Part shown: in pieces, positions 6,296-11,745 of the stretch
Position numbering within the stretch: position 1 is the first letter of the stretch
How the letters are laid out: each line of letters opens with the position of its first letter
NCBI GenBank assembly: GCA_050942995.1
Contig: JBMNOI010000119.1
Span: forward strand, 1 to 11,745
Direction: 5' to 3'
Length of the DNA: 11,745 nt
DNA from: JBMNOI01 sp050942995
GTDB lineage: Bacteria; Chloroflexota; Anaerolineae; UBA1429
Program-made: the position numbers and the translations under genes
Notes under the pieces: generated by a model
What the model was told of the DNA's origin: nothing
Databases searched by the model: none
Seen by the model: the letters and a program-made list of their open reading frames with translations, nothing else

Positions 6296-8749
6296 CTACT
6301 CTCGGGCGCGGATATTGACCCGGCGCAACAGGTTGGCGTTGGTCACCACCGTAACCGAACTGGACGCCATGGCCAGCTCGGCCAGCGCCGGATGGAGCAG
6401 CCCCAGCATCGCCAGCGGAATCATGATCAGGTTATAGAAAAAGGCCCAGAACAGATTCTGCCGAATTTTGTTGAACGTGGCCCGCGAAAGCTTGACGGCG
6501 CTGACCACCCCCCACAGATCGCCGCGTACCAGAGTGATATCGGCGGCCTCGATGGCGATATCGGTGCCGGTGCCGATGGCGACACCGACGTTGGCCTGGG
6601 TCAGGGCCGGCGCGTCGTTGATGCCGTCGCCCACCATGGCCACCATGCCCAGAGACGCCTGCAAACGCTCGATCTCGGCCACCTTGCCCTCGGGCAGCAC
6701 CCCGGCCACCACATGGTCGATACCGGCACGTCGGGCGATGGCCTCGGCAGTACGTCGATTATCGCCGGTGAGCATGGCCGTCTGAATGCCCAGTCCATGC
6801 AGAGCGTCGATAACCTGCGTGGCCTCCTCTTTGATCGGATCGGCCACCGCCACCAGGCCCAGCAGACGCCCATCGGCGGCCACCGGCATGGCCGTCTTGG
6901 CCTCGGATTCCAGCCGCACCAGTTCGGCCTCGGCCGGCGTCGGATCGATTCCCGCCTCTTCCAGCAGACGACGGCTGCCCACCAGAACGGCCCGCCCGTC
7001 GACCCGGGCGCTGACCCCCTTGCCGCGCACGGCCGAAAACTCGTCCGGCGACTGCAACGCGATGCCGCGGGCGCAGGCGCTCTCGACGATGGCCCGCCCC
7101 AGAGGATGCTCGCTGCCCATCTCGGCCGAAGCCGCCACGCGTAGCAACTCTTTCTCGTCCACCGCCATGGTCACCAGGTCGGTTACCTTGGGCTGGCCGA
7201 TGGTGAGGGTTCCCGTTTTATCGAATACGATAGCGCGCACATCGCGCATGGTCTGAATGGCGGCGCCGTTGCGGATCAGAATGCCGTTCTCGGCGCCCAT
7301 ACCGCTACCCACCATCAACGCCGTGGGCGTGGCAAGCCCCAGAGCGCAGGGACAGGCGATAACCAGCACCGAGATGGTCGCCACCAGCGCCAGGCTGATC
7401 GAGCTGAGCGTCGGATCGACCCAGGGCACGACATTCTGCACGGCCACCAGCACGCCGCTCAACGGGTCGCTGAACAGCAACCACAGGGCGAGCGTCAAAA
7501 CGGCGATTCCGATGATGATGGGCACAAACACCGCCGTCACGCGGTCGGCAAACTCCTGAATGGGCACCTTGGTGCCCTGCGCCTCCTCGACCATGCGGAT
7601 CACCTGTGAAAGGAACGTATCGGCGCCCACACGGGTGGCGCGGACGTGCAGCAAACCGGCCTGATTCACCGTCGCGCCGATCACTTCGTCACCCACCCCC
7701 TTGGCCACCGGCATCGACTCGCCCGTCGCCATGGATTCGTCCACCGTGCTCTCGCCGCTCACGACCTCACCATCGGTGGGGATCTTTTCTCCGGGGCGCA
7801 CCACCATCACATCGCCCACCTTGACCTGAGCCAGCGGCACCTCGAATTCCTGCCCATCCACCAGCAGGTGAGCGGTTTTGGCGCCAAGCTGCAACAGCTT
7901 GCGAATCGCCTGAGAGGCGCGGCCCTTGGCCCGAGCCTCGATATAGCGCCCGATGAGGTGGATGCCCATGATCATGGCGGCCACACCGGCATAGTTAGCC
8001 ACCGGCATAACCAGCGAGAGCGGCCCGCTGATCCATGATGCGGTGGTGCCCATCGCGATGAGGACGTCCATATTGGCGCTGCCATGGAGAGAATTCCAGG
8101 CCGAGCGGAATGTCGATCGCCCGGGCCAGATAAGCACCGGCAAGGCGGCAAAGATCGTGAACAGGTCCACGGCCATCATACTGGGCCAGGCCACGCCGGC
8201 CACCATGTGCAGCAGCATGACGACGATGATGGGCGTGGTAAAGATCCAGGCCACCACCATGCGCCGGCGGGCGGCGCGCATCTTGATCTCGTCCAGATCT
8301 TCTTCTGCGTCGGGGGACGATGTCTCCTGCCCGTCCAGCACCTCATAGCCCGCATCCGCCACCGCCTGTTTGAGCTGCTCCAGCGAGACCAATCCGGGCA
8401 GATACTCGACGTGGGCGCGTTCAGTGGCCAGGTTGACGTTGGCCATGGTAACGCCTTCGACCTTGTTCAGGGCGCGTTCTACATGGCGCACACAGGCGGC
8501 GCAGGTCATGCCGCCTATGGGCAACATCACCCGCTGTATACGGGCGTCATAGCCGCTCTCACGCACTTTTTCCACAAGCTGCGACATCGAGATGACCGTA
8601 GGATCGAAACTGACCGTGGCACGCTCGGTCGCGACATTGACGTGGGCACTCTCGACTCCCTCGGCACGCTGCAAAGTACGCTCGACGGTGCGTGCACACG
8701 CGGCACAGGTCATGCCCAGGATCTCGAGATCGACGTTTTGACTGGCCAC
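6296..8749 (-). CDS. copA: Cu(I)-exporting P1B-type ATPase with two N-terminal HMA domains
   Basis: The 817-aa protein exports Cu(I) across the cytoplasmic membrane. Two tandem heavy-metal-associated domains carry GMTCAAC with Cys15/Cys18 and Cys83/Cys86. Membrane segments follow from about 163 to 270. The actuator TGES is at 342-345, the ion-site CPC at 466-468 (VIACPCALGLATPTA), the phosphorylated Asp in DKTGT at 510-514, SEHPLG at 546-551, the nucleotide-site TGDN at 661-664 and GDGINDAPA at 707-715. Tyr772-Asn773 in TM7 and M794-x-x-SS in TM8 match the Cu(I) subgroup (P1B-1) rather than Zn/Cd pumps. The start is GTG at 8749, with GGAGGAA (complement of 8757-8763) 7 nt upstream. No copper chaperone or regulator gene is adjacent in this window. 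Confidence in copper, rather than silver, export is high for the family. Confidence 0.95.
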   Translation of the reverse strand: MASQNVDLEILGMTCAACARTVERTLQRAEGVESAHVNVATERATVSFDPTVISMSQLVEKVRESGYDARIQRVMLPIGGMTCAACVRHVERALNKVEGVTMANVNLATERAHVEYLPGLVSLEQLKQAVADAGYEVLDGQETSSPDAEEDLDEIKMRAARRRMVVAWIFTTPIIVVMLLHMVAGVAWPSMMAVDLFTIFAALPVLIWPGRSTFRSAWNSLHGSANMDVLIAMGTTASWISGPLSLVMPVANYAGVAAMIMGIHLIGRYIEARAKGRASQAIRKLLQLGAKTAHLLVDGQEFEVPLAQVKVGDVMVVRPGEKIPTDGEVVSGESTVDESMATGESMPVAKGVGDEVIGATVNQAGLLHVRATRVGADTFLSQVIRMVEEAQGTKVPIQEFADRVTAVFVPIIIGIAVLTLALWLLFSDPLSGVLVAVQNVVPWVDPTLSSISLALVATISVLVIACPCALGLATPTALMVGSGMGAENGILIRNGAAIQTMRDVRAIVFDKTGTLTIGQPKVTDLVTMAVDEKELLRVAASAEMGSEHPLGRAIVESACARGIALQSPDEFSAVRGKGVSARVDGRAVLVGSRRLLEEAGIDPTPAEAELVRLESEAKTAMPVAADGRLLGLVAVADPIKEEATQVIDALHGLGIQTAMLTGDNRRTAEAIARRAGIDHVVAGVLPEGKVAEIERLQASLGMVAMVGDGINDAPALTQANVGVAIGTGTDIAIEAADITLVRGDLWGVVSAVKLSRATFNKIRQNLFWAFFYNLIMIPLAMLGLLHPALAELAMASSSVTVVTNANLLRRVNIRARE

Positions 8750-8774
8750 TGTTGGGTTCCTCCGGTGAGGGCAT

Positions 8775-8803
8775 AAAAGAGGCCGGAGCGGTGCGCCGGC
8801 CTC
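8775..8803 (-). terminator. Terminator-like hairpin in the copA 5' leader (putative attenuator)
   Basis: On the minus strand GAGGCCGG (8803-8796) and CCGGCCTC (8786-8779) form a perfect 8-bp stem with a 9-nt loop, followed directly by TTTTA. It lies between the predicted copA transcription start (about 8812) and the copA Shine-Dalgarno, so it cannot be the end of an upstream gene on this strand. It could attenuate copA transcription or simply structure the leader. The U-run is short (four), so termination efficiency is uncertain. Confidence 0.5.
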
Positions 8804-8818
8804 AGGATCATCTGCCCT

Positions 8819-8847
8819 ATTATACCATAGTATAGTATCTTGGTCAA
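8819..8847 (-). promoter_or_regulatory. copA promoter
   Basis: On the minus strand TTGACC (complement of 8842-8847), a 17-bp spacer and a perfect TATAAT (complement of 8819-8824). The spacer is filled by an imperfect palindrome (8822-8838), which points to repression by a bound regulator. The 17-bp spacer argues against CueR/MerR-type control, which normally uses 19-20 bp. Confidence 0.8.
8822..8838. promoter_or_regulatory. Candidate operator dyad in the copA promoter
   Basis: ATACCATAGTATAGTAT is a 17-bp dyad (ATAC-c-ATA-g-TAT-a-GTAT) with one mismatched pair around a central G. It overlaps the -10 box and most of the spacer. The ATAC...GTAT ends recall CsoR-type copper operators, but the G/C tracts typical of those sites are missing. 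Much of the symmetry is AT alternation and could arise by chance around a TATAAT box. Confidence 0.4.
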
Positions 8848-8879
8848 GAAATGAAGGCTCGGGGCGGTATCCCTACACC

Positions 8880-8957
8880 CCCTTCCGAAGGGCTCTGCCG
8901 GAAGCGAGCGGCTCACAAGGAAAGCCAAGTTTTGCGTTCGTCACCTTCGGAAGGTGA
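8880..8957. repeat. Pair of short perfect palindromes between the SDR and copA genes
   Basis: CCCTTCCGAAGGG (8880-8892) and TCACCTTCGGAAGGTGA (8941-8957) are perfect palindromes sharing a CCTTC/GAAGG core, about 50 bp apart. They lie downstream of the SDR stop and upstream of the copA promoter. Each could form a stable hairpin at the end of the SDR mRNA, but neither is followed by a U-run on the minus strand, so they are not canonical intrinsic terminators. Confidence 0.55.
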
Positions 8958-8973
8958 TTTGCGCCACACGCGT

Positions 8974-9765
8974 CTACATCAGCCCGTTGAATGCGCCTCC
9001 ATCCACCTGGATGGTCGTGCCGGTAATATAGGCCGCTCGCTCCGAGGCCAGGAAAGCGATAAGGGCGGCCAGCTCCTCGGGCAGGCCGATGCGCCCCATA
9101 GGGATGGCCGCCGCGCGCCGCGCCAGAGCCTCGTCGAAGGAGATTCCCTCACGTTGCGCATCGGCCTGAGTAAGCTGGGTGATCCGATCGGTCAGGATCG
9201 AACCGGGGCACACGTTGTTCACCGTAATCCCCTCCCCCGCCACCTGACCGGCCAGCGTCTTGGCCATAGCGACGACGCCCACCCGCACCGCGTTGGAGAG
9301 GATCAATGTGGGCATGGGCTGCTTGACCGACACGGACGTGATATTGATGATGCGCCCCCAGCGGCGCTCGCGCATTCCGGGCAACACGAGACGCGTCAGC
9401 CGCACGGCGCTCATCAGGTTGAGTTGCACGGCGTGAAGCCAATCCTCATCGGACACATCGGTAAAGGTGCCCGGCGGAGGACCTCCGGCGTTGTTCACCA
9501 GCACATCGATACGACCATACTCGGCCAGCACGACCTGCACCAGCCGTTCCACAGCCGCCTCGTCTCCCACGTCGGCGGGCACGACCAGCACACGACGCCC
9601 CGTCGCCTCCCGAATCTCGGCGGCCGTCGCATCGAGCACGTCGGCGTTGCGCGAGACGATGGCCACGTCGCAGCCTTCGCGAGCCAGTTCCAGCGCCGTC
9701 GCCTTGCCCAAGCCCTTGCTGGCCGCCGCAACCAGCGCCACCCTGTCCTTCAAGCCCAGGTCCAT
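8974..9765 (-). CDS. SDR family oxidoreductase with substituted catalytic Tyr/Lys
   Basis: The 263-aa protein has a classical short-chain dehydrogenase Rossmann layout: a glycine-rich NAD(P) loop AAASKGLGKA (13-22), Asp65-Val66 binding adenine, NNAGG at 91-95, Asn116, the C-terminal NNVCPGSILTDR (183-194) and the family ending QVDGGAFNG. The active-site Ser is Ser144 (NITSVS). At the usual Tyr-x3-Lys the sequence reads SNAVR: Ser157 and Arg161 occupy the Tyr and Lys positions. The surrounding SVKQPMPTLILSNAVR resembles a recognisable diverged SDR subgroup rather than a sequencing error. The substrate is unknown. The ATG at 9765 follows AGGGAG about 8 nt upstream. It is transcribed away from the glycosyltransferase gene; I see only weak promoter candidates. 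Confidence 0.88.
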   Translation of the reverse strand: MDLGLKDRVALVAAASKGLGKATALELAREGCDVAIVSRNADVLDATAAEIREATGRRVLVVPADVGDEAAVERLVQVVLAEYGRIDVLVNNAGGPPPGTFTDVSDEDWLHAVQLNLMSAVRLTRLVLPGMRERRWGRIINITSVSVKQPMPTLILSNAVRVGVVAMAKTLAGQVAGEGITVNNVCPGSILTDRITQLTQADAQREGISFDEALARRAAAIPMGRIGLPEELAALIAFLASERAAYITGTTIQVDGGAFNGLM

Positions 9766-9863
9766 GATCTCTTCTCCCTGTCGCCCGGTAATATATGACC
9801 ATCCTCCTGAACATCCAGTGTACCACGGATCGGCGTCACCGTCACTCGAGGAAACGGCAAAGC

Positions 9864-9888
9864 CGAATCTGCATTAAGGGCAGATTCG
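9864..9888. repeat. Perfect 9-bp inverted repeat, candidate operator upstream of the glycosyltransferase
   Basis: CGAATCTGC (9864-9872) and GCAGATTCG (9880-9888) form a perfect inverted repeat with a 7-nt spacer. The right arm ends 2 bp before a TATAAT hexamer, so the dyad covers the expected -35/spacer region. It could be a repressor site; as DNA upstream of the transcription start it would not be in the mRNA. It lies in the divergent region between the SDR and glycosyltransferase genes and could also influence the SDR gene. Confidence 0.6.
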
Positions 9889-9896
9889 TGTATAAT
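9868..9896 (+). promoter_or_regulatory. Putative glycosyltransferase promoter
   Basis: TATAAT at 9891-9896 is a perfect -10 box. The -35 at 17 bp spacing (TCTGCA, 9868-9873) is poor and falls inside the inverted repeat, so activation by a regulator or a non-standard promoter is possible. The start codon is about 60 bp downstream. Confidence 0.45.
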
Positions 9897-9960
9897 GCGG
9901 GGGATTATGACGCCATCACGTCATACCTGAACCGACCCATCATCCTCATCGAGGAGCCCG

Positions 9961-10641
9961 ATGAAGCTTTCTGTGCTGGTGCCGGTATACAACGAAGAAG
10001 AGGGCGTACGCGAGATCCTGAGACGCGTCGCAGCGGTGGACGTCGATAAAGAGATCATCGTCGTCGATGATTGCTCCGATGATGGGACGATGGGCATTCT
10101 GGAACAGATGGATATTCCCAACCTGCGCATTGTGCGACACAAGGTGAACCGTGGCAAGGGCGCAGCCATTCGCACGGCGCTGGCCGCGGCCACCGGCGAC
10201 ATTGTCCTCATCCAGGATGCCGACCTGGAGTACGATCCCCAGGATTATCCCGCCCTGCTGGAACCTATTCTGCGCGGCCGGGCCCGTGTCGTGTACGGCG
10301 TGCGCGACCTGAGCGGCCAGCGATTGATCTTTCGATTGGGTAATCAGCTACTGACCCTGTTGACGAACCTGCTCTACGGCCTGCGCCTGCGCGATATGGA
10401 GACCTGTTACAAAGTCATGACCATCGACATCGCCCGCAGCCTGCAGATCGAGTGCAACCGATTCGACCTCGAGCCCGAAATCACCGCCAAGATCGCCCGT
10501 CAGGATCATACCATCTATCAGGTGCCCATATCCTACGAGCCACGGGAAGAGAAAAAGCTCTCCCCCTGGAAAGACGGGCTGCCCGCGCTGGCCGCGCTGT
10601 TGCGTTATCGTCGCTGGACGCCCCCAGAGGCCGACCGCTAA
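9961..10641 (+). CDS. Family 2 glycosyltransferase, DPM1/polyprenyl-phosphate sugar transferase-like
   Basis: The 226-aa GT-A protein has the family 2 signatures: LSVLVPVYNEEEGV at the N-terminus, VVDDCSDDGT at 34-43, NRGKGAAIRTAL at 63-74, the metal/nucleotide-sugar DXD as QDADLEYDP at 85-93, and RDMETCYK at 144-151. RFDLEPEITAKIAR and VPISYEPREEKKLSPWKDG follow. These resemble dolichyl/polyprenyl-phosphate mannose or glucose synthases, which move a sugar from GDP- or UDP-sugar to a lipid phosphate at the cytoplasmic face. It has no transmembrane helices, unlike many GtrB-type enzymes, so it is of the short soluble or peripheral type. The ATG at 9961 follows GAGGAG (9951-9956). A strong terminator follows, so it appears monocistronic. 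Sugar and acceptor are not determinable. Confidence 0.9.
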   Translation: MKLSVLVPVYNEEEGVREILRRVAAVDVDKEIIVVDDCSDDGTMGILEQMDIPNLRIVRHKVNRGKGAAIRTALAAATGDIVLIQDADLEYDPQDYPALLEPILRGRARVVYGVRDLSGQRLIFRLGNQLLTLLTNLLYGLRLRDMETCYKVMTIDIARSLQIECNRFDLEPEITAKIARQDHTIYQVPISYEPREEKKLSPWKDGLPALAALLRYRRWTPPEADR

Positions 10642-10698
10642 GCGTCGTTCGAGCCTGTCCCCGTTATTCCCTTCCAAAGATCTCTGGATCTGCATTCG

Positions 10699-10722
10699 CC
10701 CCCTTCGGGAGGGGGTTATTTT
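10699..10722 (+). terminator. Intrinsic terminator of the glycosyltransferase gene
   Basis: CCCCC (10699-10703) pairs with GGGGG (10711-10715) and the stem can extend by T-A and T-G pairs toward a small loop. TTATTTT (10716-10722) follows directly. It lies 57 nt after the glycosyltransferase stop and just before the promoter of the next gene, so it separates the two units. Confidence 0.85.
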
Positions 10723-10742
10723 GAATCTCCGCCTTTCGACCA

Positions 10743-10771
10743 TTGACTCTACAAGCGACTGCCCTTATGAT
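10743..10771 (+). promoter_or_regulatory. Promoter of the DksA/TraR-like gene
   Basis: TTGACT (10743-10748), a 17-bp spacer and TATGAT (10766-10771) match the sigma70 consensus at 5/6 in each hexamer. Transcription would begin near 10778, leaving a leader of about 150 nt before the start codon. Confidence 0.7.
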
Positions 10772-10788
10772 ATAGGCGTAAATCCTCA

Positions 10789-10846
10789 CATTCGGCAGAA
10801 TATGCGAATGGGCAACCCGCGCCACCCCATCCGCCGATATTCGCAT
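10789..10846 (+). repeat. CGAATG/CATTCG repeat motifs in the leader of the DksA/TraR-like gene
   Basis: CATTCG (10789-10794) and CGAATG (10805-10810) form a 6-bp inverted repeat with a 10-nt spacer. ATGCGAAT (10802-10809) also pairs perfectly with ATTCGCAT (10839-10846). The middle copy can therefore pair with either the upstream or the downstream copy, giving two mutually exclusive hairpins in the mRNA leader. On DNA these could equally be tandem half-sites for a regulator. Confidence 0.5.
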
Positions 10847-10927
10847 TCCTGCCGTCCGCGCGAAATAAGCCGATCGCATAGAACAGATTAATCTTCCGGT
10901 CTAACGAACTCAAAGTTGAGGCAAACA

Positions 10928-11245
10928 ATGGAGCATATCAGGTCAAGGTTGACGCGAGAATTGGAATCTGTGCAGGCCGAATTGGACCGGTTGGATGAGC
11001 AATTGCAGGAGCGTGGCGAGTATGGATTCGGCAAGGGAGACCCCGCCGTATACCAGTGGGAGCTGAATCTGGCGATGAAGCAGCGATTTCTGGAGCACCG
11101 GGAGCAGATTCAGAACGCCCTGCAGCGCCTGGAAACCGGAGACTATGGGCTATGTACGTCATGCCGCTCGCCGATCGAGGCCGAACGGCTGGAAGCGCTG
11201 CCCTTTACCTCCCTCTGCATCACCTGCGCGAGACGTCGGAGATGA
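10928..11245 (+). CDS. TraR/DksA family zinc-finger protein
   Basis: The 105-aa protein has a charged, probably coiled-coil N-terminal region (residues 1-70) and a C4 zinc finger: Cys76-x2-Cys79, then Cys97-x2-Cys100 (LCTSC and LCITC), with the conserved GDYGLC leading into it. DksA-type proteins bind RNA polymerase through the secondary channel and tune transcription, often with ppGpp. The DxxDxA tip motif of Escherichia coli DksA is not evident, so this is closer to the short, poorly characterised TraR/YocK-like members. The ATG at 10928 is chosen because TTGAGG (10916-10921) is well placed as its Shine-Dalgarno; a TTG at 10916 would use that same sequence as codons. The gene has its own promoter and ends 11 nt before the convergent histidine kinase gene, with no terminator between. 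Confidence 0.88.
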   Translation: MEHIRSRLTRELESVQAELDRLDEQLQERGEYGFGKGDPAVYQWELNLAMKQRFLEHREQIQNALQRLETGDYGLCTSCRSPIEAERLEALPFTSLCITCARRRR

Positions 11246-11256
11246 TAGTCTGCCCA

Positions 11257-11745
11257 TCACCGGTTGATGGCGAGGCGCACGGTAAAACAGCTTCCTGCGC
11301 CCGGAGTACTGGTCACATCGATACGCCCGCCGAGTTTGGTAACGATCATGTTCGAGATGACCAGGCCGAGACCGGTGCCCTCACCCTGTTTGCGTGGGTG
11401 GCGCACGGTATAGAACTTGGTGAATATTCTCCCGAGCTGCTCGGACGTCATGCCGATGCCGGTATCCTGCACGGCGATGAGCAGCTCGTCGCCGTCATGC
11501 CGGCACGATACATCGACGCGCCCGCCCGCATCGGTGAACTTGATGGCGTTGCTCAGCAGGTTGGTCAGAACCTGTTCCAGTCCGCCGGTGTTGGATTGGA
11601 TCGACGCCAGATCGTCCGGGCAATCAACGACCACGTCCAACCCCTTTTCTTCGGCCAGCGGGCGACAATTGCGTACCACCGTCTGGATCAGGCGGCAGAT
11701 ATCCACCGGCTCCAGAGGCAGATCATAGCGGCCAGACTCGAGACG
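11257..11745 (-). CDS. Sensor histidine kinase, C-terminal part (cut by the window edge)
   Basis: About 162 residues are visible, and the frame stays open to the right edge, so the gene continues beyond it. The first residues, RLESGRYDLPLEPVDI, are the typical end of the dimerisation (HisKA) domain running into the HATPase_c domain. The ATP-binding boxes are complete: N-box NLLSNAIKF, G1 DTGIGMTSEQ, F-box IFTKFY, G2 GEGTGLGL, ending with SCFTVRLAINR. The phosphoaccepting His and any sensor domains lie outside the window, so the signal cannot be inferred. The internal GTG at 11706 is not a real start. No receiver domain follows the ATPase domain. Confidence 0.93.
   Translation of the reverse strand, partial: RLESGRYDLPLEPVDICRLIQTVVRNCRPLAEEKGLDVVVDCPDDLASIQSNTGGLEQVLTNLLSNAIKFTDAGGRVDVSCRHDGDELLIAVQDTGIGMTSEQLGRIFTKFYTVRHPRKQGEGTGLGLVISNMIVTKLGGRIDVTSTPGAGSCFTVRLAINR

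Noticed and set aside
8825..8841. CueR/MerR-type operator in the copA promoter
   Set aside because: Such promoters use 19-20 bp spacers; this one is 17 bp with a good -35 and -10, so it needs no DNA-distorting activator.
8851..9798. A 315-codon plus-strand frame opposite the SDR gene, and long plus-strand frames inside copA (6392-7144, 8084-8776)
   Set aside because: Composition is Gly/His/Arg-rich without motifs; each lies wholly opposite a gene with complete catalytic motifs.
9790..9823. SDR promoter on the minus strand (TATATT near 9790-9795 or TACACT near 9818-9823)
   Set aside because: No -35 better than about 3 of 6 matches at suitable spacing; I cannot choose between the candidates.
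1..11745. CRISPR arrays, insertion sequences, tRNAs, phage or plasmid genes
   Set aside because: No regularly spaced repeats, transposase motifs, terminal inverted repeats or tRNA cloverleaf patterns were seen; the window looks like ordinary chromosomal gene content.

Overview
This is an 11.7 kb high-GC bacterial window with nine complete genes and one gene cut by the right edge. No mobile element, CRISPR array, tRNA or rRNA is visible. The promoters are sigma70-like (TTGACA/TATAAT with 17-bp spacers) and several have clear Shine-Dalgarno sequences. GC content, gene families and mixed ATG/GTG/TTG starts are compatible with a chromosomal segment of a Chloroflexota-like organism, but this placement is an impression from protein flavour, not a demonstrated assignment.

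Layout. (1) 30-635 (+): a 2H phosphoesterase / 2'-5' RNA ligase-like protein. (2) 766-1920 (+): a 384-aa GNAT-fold acyltransferase-like protein of unknown substrate. (3) 1988-6260 (-): the most coherent unit. It has a near-consensus promoter, a cobalamin riboswitch with its own intrinsic terminator, and then btuR/cobO (cob(I)yrinate/cobalamin adenosyltransferase), an EcfT transmembrane coupler, a fused two-domain ECF ATPase and an ECF substrate-binding membrane protein. The last three genes overlap by 4 nt (ATGA, GTGA). The logical reading is B12-repressed corrinoid uptake plus adenosylation. (4) 6296-8749 (-): a Cu(I) P1B-type ATPase with two N-terminal metal-binding domains. Its promoter carries a dyad in the spacer and its leader carries a terminator-like hairpin. 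(5) 8974-9765 (-): an SDR oxidoreductase whose catalytic Tyr and Lys positions hold Ser and Arg. (6) 9961-10641 (+): a DPM1-like family 2 glycosyltransferase, preceded by a perfect 9-bp inverted repeat next to a TATAAT box and followed by an intrinsic terminator. (7) 10928-11245 (+): a DksA/TraR-type zinc-finger protein with its own promoter and a long leader containing repeated CGAATG/CATTCG motifs. (8) 11257-end (-): the C-terminal ATPase part of a sensor histidine kinase, truncated by the window.

The best-supported system is the riboswitch-ECF-BtuR operon: intracellular cobalamin would terminate transcription of its own uptake and activation genes. The aptamer, the terminator and a plausible competing antiterminator pairing can all be read from the sequence. 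I do not see a wholly unprecedented system. The most unusual points are the substituted SDR active site, the copA leader, the extended EcfT and the unexplained inverted repeats upstream of the glycosyltransferase and DksA-like genes.
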